64,000 bases of DNA, taken from NCBI GenBank assembly GCA_015680905.1, contig CM027377.1, positions 10,874,501 through 10,938,500 on the forward strand, written 5' to 3'. This document shows, one piece after another, positions 10,894 through 22,788 of this stretch. This stretch comes from Coptis chinensis (lineage: Eukaryota; Streptophyta; Magnoliopsida; Ranunculales; Ranunculaceae). The number at the start of each line of letters is the position of its first letter. Positions within the stretch are counted from its first letter, which is position 1. The position numbers and the translations under genes are program-made. A model generated the notes under the pieces. The model was given only the letters and a program-made list of their open reading frames with translations. It did not search any database and was not told where the DNA came from.

Positions 10894-12202
10894 ATGAATA
10901 ATAATAATAATAATAATGGGAATGATCCACGGCAGCCATCGACGGCAAAGCAGTACGTGCCACCAGCTGTATCAGCTCAAGATCTACCAGTTGATTACTC
11001 GGGTTTTATTGCTGTTGTTTTTGGTATAGCTGGTGTTCTCTTCCGGGTCAGTTCTTATCTCTTTTCTGATACATGTTTATAGCTCATGATACAATTTTAA
11101 CAAATATATATTGTTTAGAATAATTTAGTTTAGCTTTCAAGTCCTATGGAAAATTGGGTTAGACGGTGTAAATTCTATACTGTTAGGTATAGGTATAGTT
11201 GAGTTTTTGAGAAGAATGAGAGGATATAAGCAAAAACTATTTGTTCATGAAAATATATTGGAGGCAACAACGAGCAAACATTTGTTTTACCTAATTATAA
11301 CAAACATAACGTATAACCTAGGATATTGGAACAAAAGATTTCTTAGTGACTCTGTTATATAGGTCCGTTTGCAGTAACACACTTTAGGGTTCAAATTATT
11401 TATCCTTCAGAATACCTATTTTACCCAAGCAATCTCTAGAATGCCCATTGTGTATGGCTGTAGACCTTTTGTAGTGTTCCAATCTAGAGTGTAAAGGGAT
11501 GGCGTATCTTTTGCAATTAATACATTATCCAACTAGTTTTGAAACCAAAATTATTAATGGACTCAATAATCTAAACTTGCTGTGCAACATTTTCTGGCAT
11601 CATGGTCATAGGCTCATAGCAACGGTCTAGCCGTGAATCACGTGAGTGGGTCTGCTTGGTTTTTCATAAAGAAAAGTAGACTCCCATCTTTTTTTTTGTT
11701 CTTCTATAAGAACTAGACCCTCTTGTTTACTATCTGTTTTGAGTGTATGGCATGACGTGATCCACCTCAAGTCTTTGGTTCTGATCCACCTATGAAACCA
11801 TGTTATATTAGCATTAATGAGGTTTCCTCTCATGGCAGGGCTAAAGTTTTCAACTGGATTAACCTCTTTTGATGGGTTGCACTTATTTTCTTTTCTGCAG
11901 TACAAGCTCAGCTCTTGGCTCGCCATAATTTTCTGTGCTCAGTCACTTTCAAACATGAAGAATGTAGAAACTGATCTTAAGCAAATATCCATGGCCATGA
12001 TGTAAGCACAACTCTTATTTCTCTATATTTTTTTTCAATAAGAAATGCAGTACTTTCTGTAAATGCTCACCTCTTCGTGAATACGTGATAAGGACTGCAC
12101 AATTCTTATTTGTACTTGTAAATCTTGGACTGTGACAGGTTTGCTGTAATGGGATTGGTGACGAACTACTTTGGCCCTGTTCGACCAGGCACACAAAGTT
12201 AG
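10894..12202 (+). CDS. Asterix / WDR83OS-like subunit of the PAT complex (ER membrane protein chaperone)
   Basis: Three exons (10894-11046, 11901-12001, 12139-12202) with GT-AG borders encode 105 residues. The product has a short low-complexity Asn run (codon repeat AAT), then NDPRQPS, YVPPAVSAQDLPVDYSGF and a first hydrophobic segment (GFIAVVFGIAGVLF), then SSWLAIIFCAQSLSNM, the signature TDLKQISMAMMF, and a last segment MGLVTNYFGPVRPG. This pattern and length match the Asterix (UPF0139) family throughout. In animals, Asterix with CCDC47 forms the PAT complex, which shields polar transmembrane helices during insertion at the ER translocon; the plant role is inferred from this. The gene shares its promoter interval with the minus-strand unknown gene. 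Intron 1 is 854 bp. Confidence 0.95.
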
Positions 12203-13373
12203 AAATCTTGCAATTTCAACAACCAGAATTCAAAGAAACCACCATGCTGTCAACAATGCAATTTCTTGTGTTCTGAATGGACTTTTTGCTCTTGATGTAT
12301 TTGTCTTGATACTTTCGTGGAACAAATAGCTTTTGTTGTGCTTCGGTGTAAAATAATATAAATTTTTTCTCAAGTCTTTTTTTGTTCTACCTCCAGTTTT
12401 CTTTTGTTTGTGCTGTTGTACTGATTTTTATTTTCAATCCTGCGTATGAGATCTTTGAAGATCATGACTGATTTAGTGCTGTACAAGAGTACACAGCGTT
12501 CATGCAGTTAGTTTAGTGTTGCTTTAGTTAGAAGCTATAGCATGTTATCATGGGGATCATATTCTCTCACACTCGTCCCCTTGACATTCTCTTCATGTGT
12601 TTGTTTCTACTAATATTTGCTTTTGATCTATCTAAGTTGGGACGAGAGAGCTACTTATGGAAACCATCACCCATCGAACACTGCTGGATTTGTCTGTACG
12701 TAGGTTTTCTTTCCCAATTTATATGATGTTCTGCACATTTGAAAATTGTTAATCCCGACAGGGTGCGTAGGTGTGATTCATCTTATATGCAACTGCTAGA
12801 TGCTGAGTCAGTTTTCTTCTTCTGAATACCTAAATGCTACTGCCACATTAGCAGGTTCTTCTCTGTGACAAGTAGTGTGCCGTTCACAAGAGTGTTGACC
12901 TTATTCCTCCAAAGACCAAATAGATTTTTCAGTTGGATTATCCATACGCCCAGTCCAAATTCAAAAATCAGCTCGAGTTGAATTAAGTTTGTTTTGATTT
13001 TTGAATGATGTTATTCTATCTTCTGCAATTTTTAGGAAGAACAATGAAACACTGGGTAATGGTCCCCAACTAAAACATGAGGGATACATTCATTCGAAGT
13101 TGGGGATTCTTAGTCTCAGATGCAAATTTGGACCAAAAGTGATCGAGCCTATTTATCACCTACCCATCTCTCTTCTTCATTAATCGTTCTCATTCTTATT
13201 TTGCACAAAAACAGATAAGCCTAGGCATGCCCTGAATTTGCCCCGCTACTTGAACGAACACGCAACTAATATTACAAACTGAACTTTTGAAGCCCAGAAT
13301 GTACAGTAGCCAAAATAGAGCAAACACAAAACTCACGCACTTATCACGGGACTTAAATAAAAAAAAGAAAAGA
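12203..13373 (+). other. 3' flank of Asterix; start of the segmental duplication
   Basis: No second gene is seen. From about 12260 to about 13015 the sequence is closely repeated at 25441-26110, including GTCTTGATACTTTCGTGG and CACAAGAGTGTTGA. This is copy A of the duplication that also contains UGT-A. Confidence 0.75.
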
Positions 13374-13381
13374 AAATATTG

Positions 13382-13420
13382 TGACCGTTGGAGCCTATAT
13401 AAACGCGCCACAACGGCTTT
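13382..13420 (+). promoter_or_regulatory. TATA box flanked by two MSA-type (M-phase) motifs
   Basis: TATATAAA lies at 13396-13403. GACCGTTGG (13382-13390, reverse complement CCAACGGTC) and CAACGGCTT (13411-13419) contain the AACGG core of mitosis-specific activator elements, bound by three-repeat MYB (MYB3R) factors. G2/M expression fits the PATRONUS-like gene downstream. The second motif lies just after the TATA box. Confidence 0.65.
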
Positions 13421-13743
13421 AAAATTGCTTTCAGTATTCTTCTCAAACACCAAAACGCTCTGAACACAACAAAGTGAGTTTGCAATTTATTTCTTATCAT
13501 TACATATCTTTGATTTATTTCCTTGAAACACAAAAGCTCAAATGATCAATATGTATAGAATTTGGTTATTCATTTGATGGGCTTAGGGTTTTGTTTGGTA
13601 TTAAGTTCTTGATTCCTTTTTCTTGAATCAATATTATGACAATTGATGATTACATAAGAATGAATAAAAAAGTTTACTTGATCAAGATTGATATTGTCTT
13701 GCATGCAGTTGGATATTACTGAAGACTGCAAAGAAAGTTACTA

Positions 13744-14819
13744 ATGGCAACCAAAAGTTTTCGTGTGATTCAAGACGAAAATATGGATGTTCGGTATGGA
13801 GGTAATTTTGCTTTAAATTTTCCGATTCTATACTTCTTATAGTTTTTATGTATGTTTGTGGAGTGCGTATTAACTGAATGATGATGAATATATTAGGGGC
13901 TGCTTTTGGGAAAGGGACCAATGTTTCTAAACCTATGAAGAAAGCAGGGCTGGGTGGTTTAAAACCACTATCCAATATTACAAACTCAGGGAAGCCAACT
14001 CGACAAGAGGTCTTAAAGAAAAACATTCCCGAAAGGTTGAGTGATGGTGATGTACAATGCCCCCAAAACTCCCAAAAGAAACTTCTTTCTCAAGGTAAGA
14101 ATTTGAATGAAAACTATCAAGGTACTTTAGTAGCTCTGATTTTGTTCCACTATCTGCTGTTAAAGCCATGGGCCTATGTATGACAGGTGCTTCTGTGAGT
14201 CGAAAGAGTAATGTCCCTGATAGTCAGAAGAAAGGGGGGCGTAGTGATAGGAAGGCTCTTGCTGACATTTCCAACTCACGTCAGATAACAACTAAGAATC
14301 TTCCCAAGAAGCTGGACAATATCGCTGAAGAACAGTTCCTTCATGATCATCAAAAGTGCATAGATGCACAGAGAAAGGGAATGGGAATGCAATGTCTTTT
14401 GACGACACTTGGTTTTGATGAAGGTAACTTAAAACTTTACGTACCTCAAATATGTGTCATGTGTTACGTGTCTTTGTGCTATCTAACCTTGTTTTTCCTG
14501 TTCAGATTTTTCAGCGCACTTGGTGACTCCATTGGTGCTTCCTAAGTCAAACCAACCAAAGGTAGGTCTTTGTTCTTGATGATTGTTTTCATATGTTTTC
14601 TTGGGCTAGAATATAAACAAGGACGACAAACTTACTGTTGCTGGTTATTGTGTTCAGGCTTATTTTCCCAGTCCACCAAGGTACCTGGAATACGAAGAGA
14701 TACCTGATTTGCTAAATGAAGCTAAATCTCCACCCCGAAGCAGGACATTTGAACTTTCTCCATCTCCATCCCCAGGGCACTACCCATCCCCTAATCTTGT
14801 ACTACTCAGGTCACCATGA
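13744..14819 (+). CDS. PATRONUS-like plant securin (protector of sister-chromatid cohesion)
   Basis: Coding exons are 13744-13801, 13897-14094, 14187-14423, 14506-14561 and 14658-14819 (236 residues); a further intron lies in the 5' leader (about 13474-13708). Supporting features are an N-terminal DEN box (IQDENMDVR), an RKALADISNS segment that is both the PATRONUS core and an RxxL destruction box, and the hallmark EEQFLHDHQKCIDAQ. A second, degenerate GLKPLSNITNSGKP precedes it, as if the core had been duplicated. The C-terminus is proline/serine rich (SPPRYLEYEEIP, SPSPSPGHYPSP). In Arabidopsis, PANS1/PANS2 inhibit separase and are degraded through APC/C recognition of the DEN and D boxes. 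Mapping that role here rests on these motifs. The upstream MSA motifs agree with mitotic expression. All splice phases are consistent and no lesions are seen. Confidence 0.85.
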
Positions 14820-15629
14820 TTTTTGAATGTTGAATATTAGAGTGTAGTGTTAGTGCAAGTGCAAGAATATCAGTATTGCTTGATTAAAGTTGTACGGTGA
14901 TTTGCTAGAGTCGTTGTGTTTGCCAGTAGTATGTGTTTACGTGAGGCAATATGTATTAATTGTGCAATGTCAACTCTTGCTCGTCTGTGTGTGTATAAAT
15001 TCACCGTGTAGTTGTTCTTTTTAATAATATCAGTTTCTTTGTTGAGACTGTAAGGAAAATCTTGAATTGCACTGCACAGAATCCATTGTTTTTAATTTTC
15101 CTGATGGAGAAGATTAGAAAGTAGTTTAGTACTGAGACAGGAAAACTCGAGTGAGAGAAACTTTGTAAATCTGCCCACGATATACTTAATTTTGTCCTTG
15201 AAAATTCTACATAACGAGTTAAATTCCTAAATAACAAGCACAACATTTGGTTCTCAATTGTAAGTAAATATTACTGGAAAATGATGAGCAAAGCTGAAAT
15301 CTGAGATGGTATTAGATTTGAATTCTTAAGTCTCTGAAGGTTTACGTGGTGCCTGAAATGAACTTCAAAAAGTTCAATTGATTGAATCTGTTTGTAGGCT
15401 TACAAGGTTGTCTAATTTGTTTCAGGAGATGGGCTTTAAAGCCTCTCTCTGGTGCATTTTATCAACCTCGTGACGAAAAAAATAGCAGGAAGTCTTCCCT
15501 GTGGTTGCCTTCTCCTATACAGAACTACAGAAGTGGAGGACAATCGCGCTTCAAATTGTGCTGCTAGTCCTTTTTTTTGGTTCCATTTTTTTCATTGTTT
15601 ACTGAAACAACTTTTCCTGATAATCACAT
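14820..15629. other. Intergenic region after the PATRONUS-like gene
   Basis: The first part is probably its 3' untranslated region. At 15380-15570 a short open frame follows an AG-like acceptor (LFQEMGFKASLWC in one frame), possibly a gene remnant. I cannot assign it. Confidence 0.4.
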
Positions 15630-16160
15630 TGTTAAGTATGGAGCCTGAAATATGGACCCGCCAGCACTACTTCTCTTAAACCGTGATGAACAAATAAATT
15701 GGTTTTGGAAACCAATTACTACTTTGATTCCTCACATTCTCTATAGTGTACGGTATTTGAGAATTAAGAAGACACAACTAAGAGAGCTCATAGTGTACGG
15801 GGCGCGTTACGAGTATATTATTGGAGCAATAATTAGTGTAAGACAATAGCCAAATCTGTGAGTGTATTATAATAGTGTAATAGTATAAATTTGTGAGTGC
15901 CAAAAGTGTGTGCGTGTGAGAGAGATTGGTGTTTGTGTGAGGCTCGTGACATTGTAAACAACTCTTTGATTATAGTGGATTTTGGTGCGTTTGTGGACGT
16001 AGGCAATTGCCAAACCACGTAAGTTCTTTGTGTTCGTTTATTCTTTGTTCTTTCATTATTGCTTTAGTGGTTGTATTGGTGTTCTTGTTTTGTTATTGAT
16101 TCCAAGATCTTGAGGATAATTGTCGTTAGTCGGGATTAGTGTGATCTCTAATTCCTAACA
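15630..16160 (+). repeat. 5' LTR of Copia element
   Basis: Direct counterpart of 19171-19741. Ends TG...CTAATTCCTAACA. Confidence 0.9.
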
Positions 16161-16313
16161 AATGGTATCGGAGTTTTGGTTTATGAATCGAATTATTGAA
16201 GGTGTTTGAAGAAATTCTTGAGTGGTGAACTCTACCATTGTTTGAGACAAAGTGTTTGAAGAAATTTCTTGAGTGAAGATTACTCCACCGTAGTTTGGTT
16301 CAAGTGGGAGCAA

Positions 16314-19160
16314 TGACAACCGAAAAGACGACAACCATAGTTGAGAGGTTTGATGGTACAAACTTCGGCTTTTGGAAGATGCAAATAGAGGATTATCTTT
16401 ATCAGAAATATCTCTATGAACCGTTGGTAGGAAAGAAGTCTGCAACGATGGAACAAGGAGCATGAGATTTGCTTGATAGAAAAGCATTGGCGACAATCCG
16501 ATTGAGTTTGTCTAAGTTCGTAGCCTTCAACATCAAGAACGAGAAGACGACAACATCTCTTATGAAATTTCTTTCAAGTATGTATGAACAACCTTCTGCG
16601 GCGAATAAGGTACATCTTATAACGAAACTCTTTACATTGAGAATGTATGAGGGAGATTCTTTTCAGAGAACATCTTAATAATTTGTTCAATGAGACCAAA
16701 GACCAACTTGAGTCAGTTGAGATAACTTTTAGTGATGAGATGATGGCTTGCGCAATTCTTGGCCGGGCAGATGCCACCAAGTTGGAAAGCCACAATTTCT
16801 ACAATTAGTGGTTATTCTGGTAAATCTAAGTTGAAATATGATGAAGTTATTAGTATGATACTAACCGAAGAGATCCGAAGGCAGTCGGATAATGCCTCCA
16901 CTTCAGAGTCTGCATTGATCACAGAGAGTAGAGGAATGAGTTCATACAAAGGCCGACATTGGTTAGAACATAGAAAAGGGGAGATGGAAATCTTATAGCC
17001 TTGATGATATTGAACATGAACCTAGAGATACAAGTGATGATTTGTGTTACAATCATAGTTCGTGATTCCGAACGAAACTTCGGAATTCCATCCGGAATTT
17101 CGATTTTTAAAAAAAACGGAATTCCGAATATAGAATCGAAATATCCAAAATTTCGAAATTATCTGAAATTCCAAATGTGATAGGGGTCGAAATTTAATGA
17201 ATTTCAGATTTTGGATTTGCCGGAATTTCGAGAATTATGAAATTCCGAACTATGGTTACAATTGTGACATGTCAGGCTATTACAGTTATGAATGTAAAAC
17301 TCCAAGAAATAACAACAATAACAAGAATCAAGATGTTAATGTTGTTGAACTGGATGATGATGCATTGATATGTTCTATGGAGAAGAACAATTGGGAGTGT
17401 TAGGTCATAGATTCCGGCGCATCGTTCCATGTTACTTCAAATCGGAAGTTCTTTGAGAACTACACCAAAGGTGACCTAGGCAAGGTATTCCTTGGTGATG
17501 ATCAACCTTGTAACATTGTTGGCAAGGGTGACATGCAGATCAAGTTGAAAAGGTTTGCATGGAAATTGAGGGATCGGATGTGAGACATGTCCCTGATTTG
17601 AGGAAGAACTTGATTTCTGTGGGGCAGTTGGCGGATAAAGGTTATGTGACAACCTTTACTGATGATGCTTGGAAAGTCGCTAGGGGTTCTATGATAGTGG
17701 CAAAAGAAAATAAGAGTGGTACTCTCTATAGACCATTGATGCATGTGGTTCATTTGCTATTGCGTATAGCAAAGAAGATCTGGATGTGTGGTACCGTAGA
17801 CTTGGTCACGTGAGTGAGAAAGGAATGCAAGTCCTTCACTCAATTAGAAAACTACCTATGTTACAGTCGACTGAGTTTGGCTTCTGTGAGAACTGCGTTG
17901 AAGAACGGAAGCGGGTGAGTTTTCAGAATTTAAGCAGAGCCCTGAAAGCATAAAAGCTTGAGTTAGTCCATACAAATGTCTGGCGGCCAACTACAGTCTC
18001 CTCCCATGGCAGAAAGTCATATGTTGTGACTTTTATTGATGACCACACGAGAAAGGTGTGGGCATATTTCTTGAGACATAAATCTTAGGATTATGGAGTG
18101 TTCAGGAAGTGGAATGCCAAGGTTGAAAATGAGACAAACTTGAAAGTAAAAGAGTTGAGATCCGGTAATAGAGGAAAGTATGTTGATGCAGGTTTGAGGA
18201 ATGGTTGTGCAGATAATAAAATGGAGATGGAATATACTTTGCGAGGGATGCTTCAATTGAACGAGGTGATAGAGTGTATGAACAGATCACTGATAGAAAG
18301 AGCTAAATGTATGCGTATACTAGCAGGGATGCCCAAACAGTTCTGGGCAGAGACCATTAGCACGACATCTTACTTGATCAACAGAGGACCGCCAGTATCA
18401 TTGCCACGTACTGATGGCGGTGTGCCACAATGCTATGATAAAGCATTGGAGGTTGATGATGCGAGCGAGTGGGAGTTTGCAATGAAGAATGAGATGAAGT
18501 CCTTCGTTTATGATTACATAGTTATATTCTCTCCAGTTGTGAAACTAAATACTATGATGTCAGTGTCGATGAGTATTATTGCAGCAGAAGATTTACACCT
18601 TGAGTAGTTAGATATGAAAGTTGTCTTCCTCCATGGTGACCAAAAGGAAGAGATGTATGTGCAGCAATGTGAGTGTTTTATTGAATTGAGTAGAGAGAAT
18701 ATGGTATGCAAGCTAAGAAAGAGCTTGTATAGTTTGACACAAGCCCCCTAGGTAGAGTGGTACATGGTTTGCATTCGCCCAGATATTTCCCTTGCAGTGG
18801 GAGCTATTAGCAGGTTGATGACCAATTGTGGCAAGCAGTACTGGGAAGCATTGAAGTGGATACTGCGGTATCTAAGAGGTACTACTGATGAATGCATATG
18901 TTGTGTGAGGGGTGATGTGTACTTGCAAGGGTATATTGATACAGACTTTGCAGGTGAAGTTGATCGTAGGAAAGGTACTACTAATTATGTCTTTACAGTG
19001 GGAGCTACTACAGTGAGCTAGGACTCACAATGGACAAAGACAGTGACTATTGAGAAGCGACATAGCTTCAGTTGGTCTTCTAGTTTGAAGATCGTAGATG
19101 AAGTGTACCATTATGCATTGGAAATGCATGGAGTTGATTTACTTTGGTTATCAGTTTCAA
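16314..19160 (+). pseudogene. Copia gag-pol remnant
   Basis: In order: a gag start (MTTEKTTTIVERFDGTNFGF) with an early stop; a zinc knuckle of the CDMSGYYSYEC type with one of its expected ligands altered; protease IDSGASFHVT near 17410; GAG-pre-integrase with RLGHVSEKGM; integrase with VTFIDDHTRKVWAY; a badly deleted reverse transcriptase (DMKVVFLHGD near 18615, then a jump to the region after the YVDD motif); and RNase H (GYIDTDFAGEVDRRK). Many stops and frameshifts are present. The YVDD catalytic block is missing altogether. The gag style is that of TNT1/Tork-like elements. Confidence 0.88.
17054..17254. mobile_element. hAT-type MITE nested in the Copia gag
   Basis: Termini CATAGTTCG and CGAACTATG are inverted, and the 201-bp insert is flanked by a perfect 8-bp duplication GTTACAAT (17046-17053 and 17255-17262). 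The interior is full of GAATTCCGAAATTTCG-like palindromic pieces. An 8-bp duplication is typical of hAT elements. Removing it brings the gag zinc-knuckle region together. Confidence 0.85.
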
Positions 19161-19170
19161 AGTGGGAGAT

Positions 19171-19741
19171 TATTAAGTATGGAGCCTGATCACCATGTGG
19201 TTAGTTTCCAAATTGGAATTGGAAGCATGGACCCGCCAGCACTACTTCTCCTAAACGGTGATGAACAAGTAAATTGGTTTGGAAAACCAATTACTACTTT
19301 AGTTCCTCACGTTCTCTATAAATACCCCACAGTAATTGAGAATTAAGAAAACACAACTAAGAGAGCTTATAGTGTACGGGGCGCGTAGCGAGTATATTAT
19401 TGGAACAATAATTAGTGTAAGGCAATAGCCAAATTTGTGAGTGCATTATGATAGTGTAATAGCATAAATTTGTGAGTGCCAAAAGTGTGTGTGTGTGAGA
19501 GAGAGATTGGTGCTTGTATGAGGCTCGTGACATTGTAAACAACTTTTTGATTATAGTGGATTTTAGTGCGTTTGTGGATGTAGGCAATTACCAAACCACG
19601 TAAGTTCCTTGTGTTCGTTTATTCTTTGTTATTTCATTATTGCTTTAGTAGTTGTATTGGTGTTATTGTTTTGTCATTGATTCCAAGATCTTGAGGATAA
19701 TTGTCGTTAGTCGGGATTAGTGTAATCTCTAATTCCTAACA
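19171..19741 (+). repeat. 3' LTR of Copia element
   Basis: Counterpart of 15630-16160, followed by target duplication CACAT. Confidence 0.9.
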
Positions 19742-19746
19742 CACAT

Positions 19747-20013
19747 TCAATTTCTTTTGAATTTCCAATTGTAGGGTTTGAGATCATTTCAAATGATCAA
19801 TCACTTGTGCAACTTAAAATATGTAATTCGGCTTTATTCACCGTAAGATTGTTTTGAAATAGCCTAATAGGTGAGAAAACTTGTCTTCCGCAGATGCCAT
19901 TAGGCTAAACTGAAACATGTTCCCAAATCTTGTCTGTTTGATCATATTGCTACATTTGTCATCAATAGATTTGTATTCATTATTGTCTGCAGCAATTGCA
20001 GAAAGCCTGTTTG
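19747..20013. other. Host flank belonging to the segmental duplication
   Basis: From about 19860 this resembles 26130-26280 (AATAGGTGAGAAAACTT, TTCCCAAATCTTGTCTGTTT). No gene is seen. Confidence 0.65.
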
Positions 20014-20018
20014 CAGCA

Positions 20019-21444
20019 TGATAAACGTAAAAATGATAGTTTTACTAATGAATAAAGCAATGAAACTCTAAACGAAAGTAAAACTACAAACTGAACTTAT
20101 ACTAGACTTATCAAAGATTTCTACTCTCGAATCTATTGAAGTAGAGTTGGAATAGAAGATTCGATCCACTCCTAGTTCTTTAACATTCAAGTTTCCTATG
20201 ACTATCAATCCTACCAAAGTCAATGAGAGAATTACGAATTATACTATGAAATGCTACGGAATACTAAGGTTTGAATCTAGAATAAGAATTAGGGGGGAAT
20301 TGAATCCGCCGTGAATCCAACTTAAGAAACTAGCATATAGATTGTTGTAATCCAATTCTTACGTTCTTACGGTAAGAATTGGTCGTTCTAATCCCTAATT
20401 ATATATGACATCTCTACCAATTCATAACTAGCATATGAGGACGTCCACCCATTCTCATGACGAATCAACGTCCTTCTAGAGTGGAATAGACTCTTACAAC
20501 GATTCTAAGCTAACAAAATCAAGTTTTCATCAAGGCTTCATCAAACCCCTCTAATGGAGGTTTAGCCTCGATTCATCAAACTATCATTTCCAAATGAAAT
20601 TGAATAAGACATCATATAAAGATTCTAACTTTATGAATATGAAGATTATAATCAATAATTCAAAACTAAATTAAACAACTAAGAAATTAATAACAACTAA
20701 TAACTGAATTTAGATCTAAACAATTTTAAATAACAAAATCGAATTTAACAAGAACTAACTATTTTATTTATCTAATCAATGATAAACAATGATTCAAATA
20801 CTTAATCTAAAACAAGGAATGAAACCTAATTAATAAACTAATTAAAATTCTCAAAACTAGATCTAGAACTAAGGTTTAATGGCTACTCTAATGGCTACTT
20901 CCTAACCTAAGTAATTGATCCTCAAGAGCTAAGTCTTGTGTGTGGAAATGGAGGAGACCAGATCCACATTTTCATGCATGAGCTGAGGGTCCATGTTTTG
21001 GGCTAGAAAATCGATCCCAAAGCCCAATTTCTTCAGTCTACAGGGATCTTTTCAGCTGGCTTCGACTTCAACAGGTATTTCATCCACTTATGCTCCTCTG
21101 CTTGGGTTAAGGTTTGGACCATTGGAAAGTTCTTTCTGAGCCGGTCGTTTTGACATAAGATACGCCCAATTCCGAGGCCTGAGTCTAAAGATACGATCTT
21201 CGGAAGTTCTGCTGACTTTTATGTGCTGTTTCTGCCCGTCTTGGCCTTTAATCCCATAACTTCTTAGCAACCAACCTTTTGCTCCTTTATATCGCCAAAG
21301 TGATATATTTCTGCACATAATTGAGTTCTATGTCTGAAATACATAAAAGCACGTAATTAGCATTAACTCTTATTTATTACTCGCATAATTGGTTTAAAAG
21401 CATTATTATTAAGGGGTTAAAACTACACTTTTGGGCTCTTATCA
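20019..21444 (-). mobile_element. Solo LTR (1.43 kb)
   Basis: The segment starts TGATAAAC and ends CTCTTATCA, giving inverted TGATAA/TTATCA ends. It is flanked by a perfect 5-bp repeat CAGCA (20014-20018 and 21445-21449), the signature of LTR-retrotransposon integration. No internal region or second LTR is present. Strand is inferred from the TGATAAGAGCCC end being the likely start. The corresponding site in duplication copy B has no such insertion. Confidence 0.75.
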
Positions 21445-21449
21445 CAGCA

Positions 21450-21733
21450 TCCATAGCCATACGTGCTAGTACTAAATTTCTTTGATTTGAATTTGACAAA
21501 GTGAAGACACTTATCGAGTCTCCATTTATAGAGTGGTAGAGTAATACAAGAAATAAGCCAAAAGGTCCAATTTCTAATTTTAATCATAGTCTAGGACAAT
21601 TGGGTTTTGAAACCATTGATAAAAACAATTTTTTACTTATAACTACTAGAAAAACCAGATTTCATGTTTTAATTATTAATAAGGACAGACTCGACTTTTT
21701 TTTTTTTTTTTTTCTTTCCAATTTTACCCTTCT
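21450..21733. other. AT-rich spacer with poly-T tract
   Basis: No gene seen; a run of about 20 T lies at 21693-21713, just before the palindromic array. Confidence 0.5.
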
Positions 21734-22065
21734 ATGTTTGGTATGCACTGACGTCTGTGCATACTTTACATACCAAGTGGTATGTATGCACTGACACTTG
21801 TGCATACAATTTTCTTTAGATGTTTGGTATGCACCGGCGCCCTGCGTCTACATACCAAGATAGTATGCTGCGCCACTTGTGCATACCATTTTCTTTGTGA
21901 TGTTTGGTATGCACTGACGTTTGTGCATACCTCGCATACCAAGAGGTAGTATGCACTAATACTTGTGCATAACATTTTCTTTCTGATGTTTGGTATGCAC
22001 TGACGTCTGTGTATACCTAAGGTGACATAAGAAGGTGGTATGCACGGACACCTGTGCATACTAGG
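21734..22065. repeat. Four-unit tandem array rich in GTATGCAC/GTGCATAC palindromes
   Basis: Units begin ATGTTTGGTATGCAC near 21734, 21819, 21900 and 21986, a period of about 84 bp. Each contains two hairpin-capable pieces, GTATGCAC then an 8-base loop then GTGCATAC, the first often with TGACGT in the loop. An additional CATACCAAG pairs with the leading TTTGGTATG. The array ends before a TACTATTGTC segment. It lies about 720 bp upstream of the UGT-A start codon. Confidence 0.8.
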
Positions 22066-22788
22066 GTACTATTGTCTTTTTCGGACCAAAGTCAACTATT
22101 GTCCTTGAGAGTGTTTTTGAAATGCGGATGGGTTTTTTGGTTCATTATTTCAGAATTTTGTCCTTTTTAGTTTTGTCTGATAGAGTAATATTGTCATGCA
22201 GTAGTATTGCATGGCAGGCACAATTCTTACTAGTTCTCCGCACTACTTTTCTGCAGTTGAAGGCTATCATGCCTTTTTAATGAAAACCGTCTGGCTCTGG
22301 CTACCAAATCTCCCCAAATCACACTGCCTGTATGAACAAACAAATTTTGTACAACCAGCTTACGTGGAAAAGATTCCAAGGTCTGGGACCTATTATCAGT
22401 ATGTACACAAAGAAAGGACTAATTTTTCACAAGAAGGATGTGAACTAGCTTACAAGGTGAGTTTCATATAGAAACAAGAACAAGATGAGAGATTCCCTAA
22501 GTTTGATCCATACATGAATGTAACCACTCTGGTACAAAACTCTGGCTTTTGTGTCCTCAGCCAAGCCACTGGTAAACAACATAAGTACTTAGCGTATGAT
22601 GTTTATAAATTGGGAATTCATGTATTGGTCACACCATTAGTCTCGCATATTTTCTTTCCTAGACTAGCCACTCAAATATAATCTTTTATTTTGTGCGACT
22701 GCGTTCTGTTTTACATTTGATTATAATTGTTTCTGCGTGATTGCCACATTTTCCGACAAAGATTTCACACTTCTTTTAGTGTAAAATC
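22066..22788 (+). promoter_or_regulatory. Upstream region of UGT-A
   Basis: From about 22378 this is closely similar to 26291-26699 upstream of UGT-B (for example TTGATTATAATTGTTTC and TTTGTGTCCTCAGCC), so the two genes kept a homologous proximal promoter of about 400 bp. No clear TATA position is claimed. Confidence 0.55.

Larger units (their letters stand above)
15630..19741 (+). mobile_element. Copia LTR retrotransposon, degenerate
   Basis: LTRs at 15630-16160 and 19171-19741 (TG...CA-like ends; the second begins TA) are flanked by the 5-bp target duplication CACAT (15625-15629 and 19742-19746). The primer site AATGGTATCGGAG follows the left LTR, a tRNA-iMet type. A purine tract AGTGGGAGA precedes the right LTR. 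The internal pol order (protease, integrase, RT, RNase H) is Copia. The right LTR contains an extra ~40 bp near its start compared with the left. It was inserted inside copy A of the segmental duplication and is absent from copy B. Confidence 0.93.

Noticed and set aside
21600-22059. ORFs across the palindromic array
   Set aside because: Repetitive translation of the array; no family resemblance.
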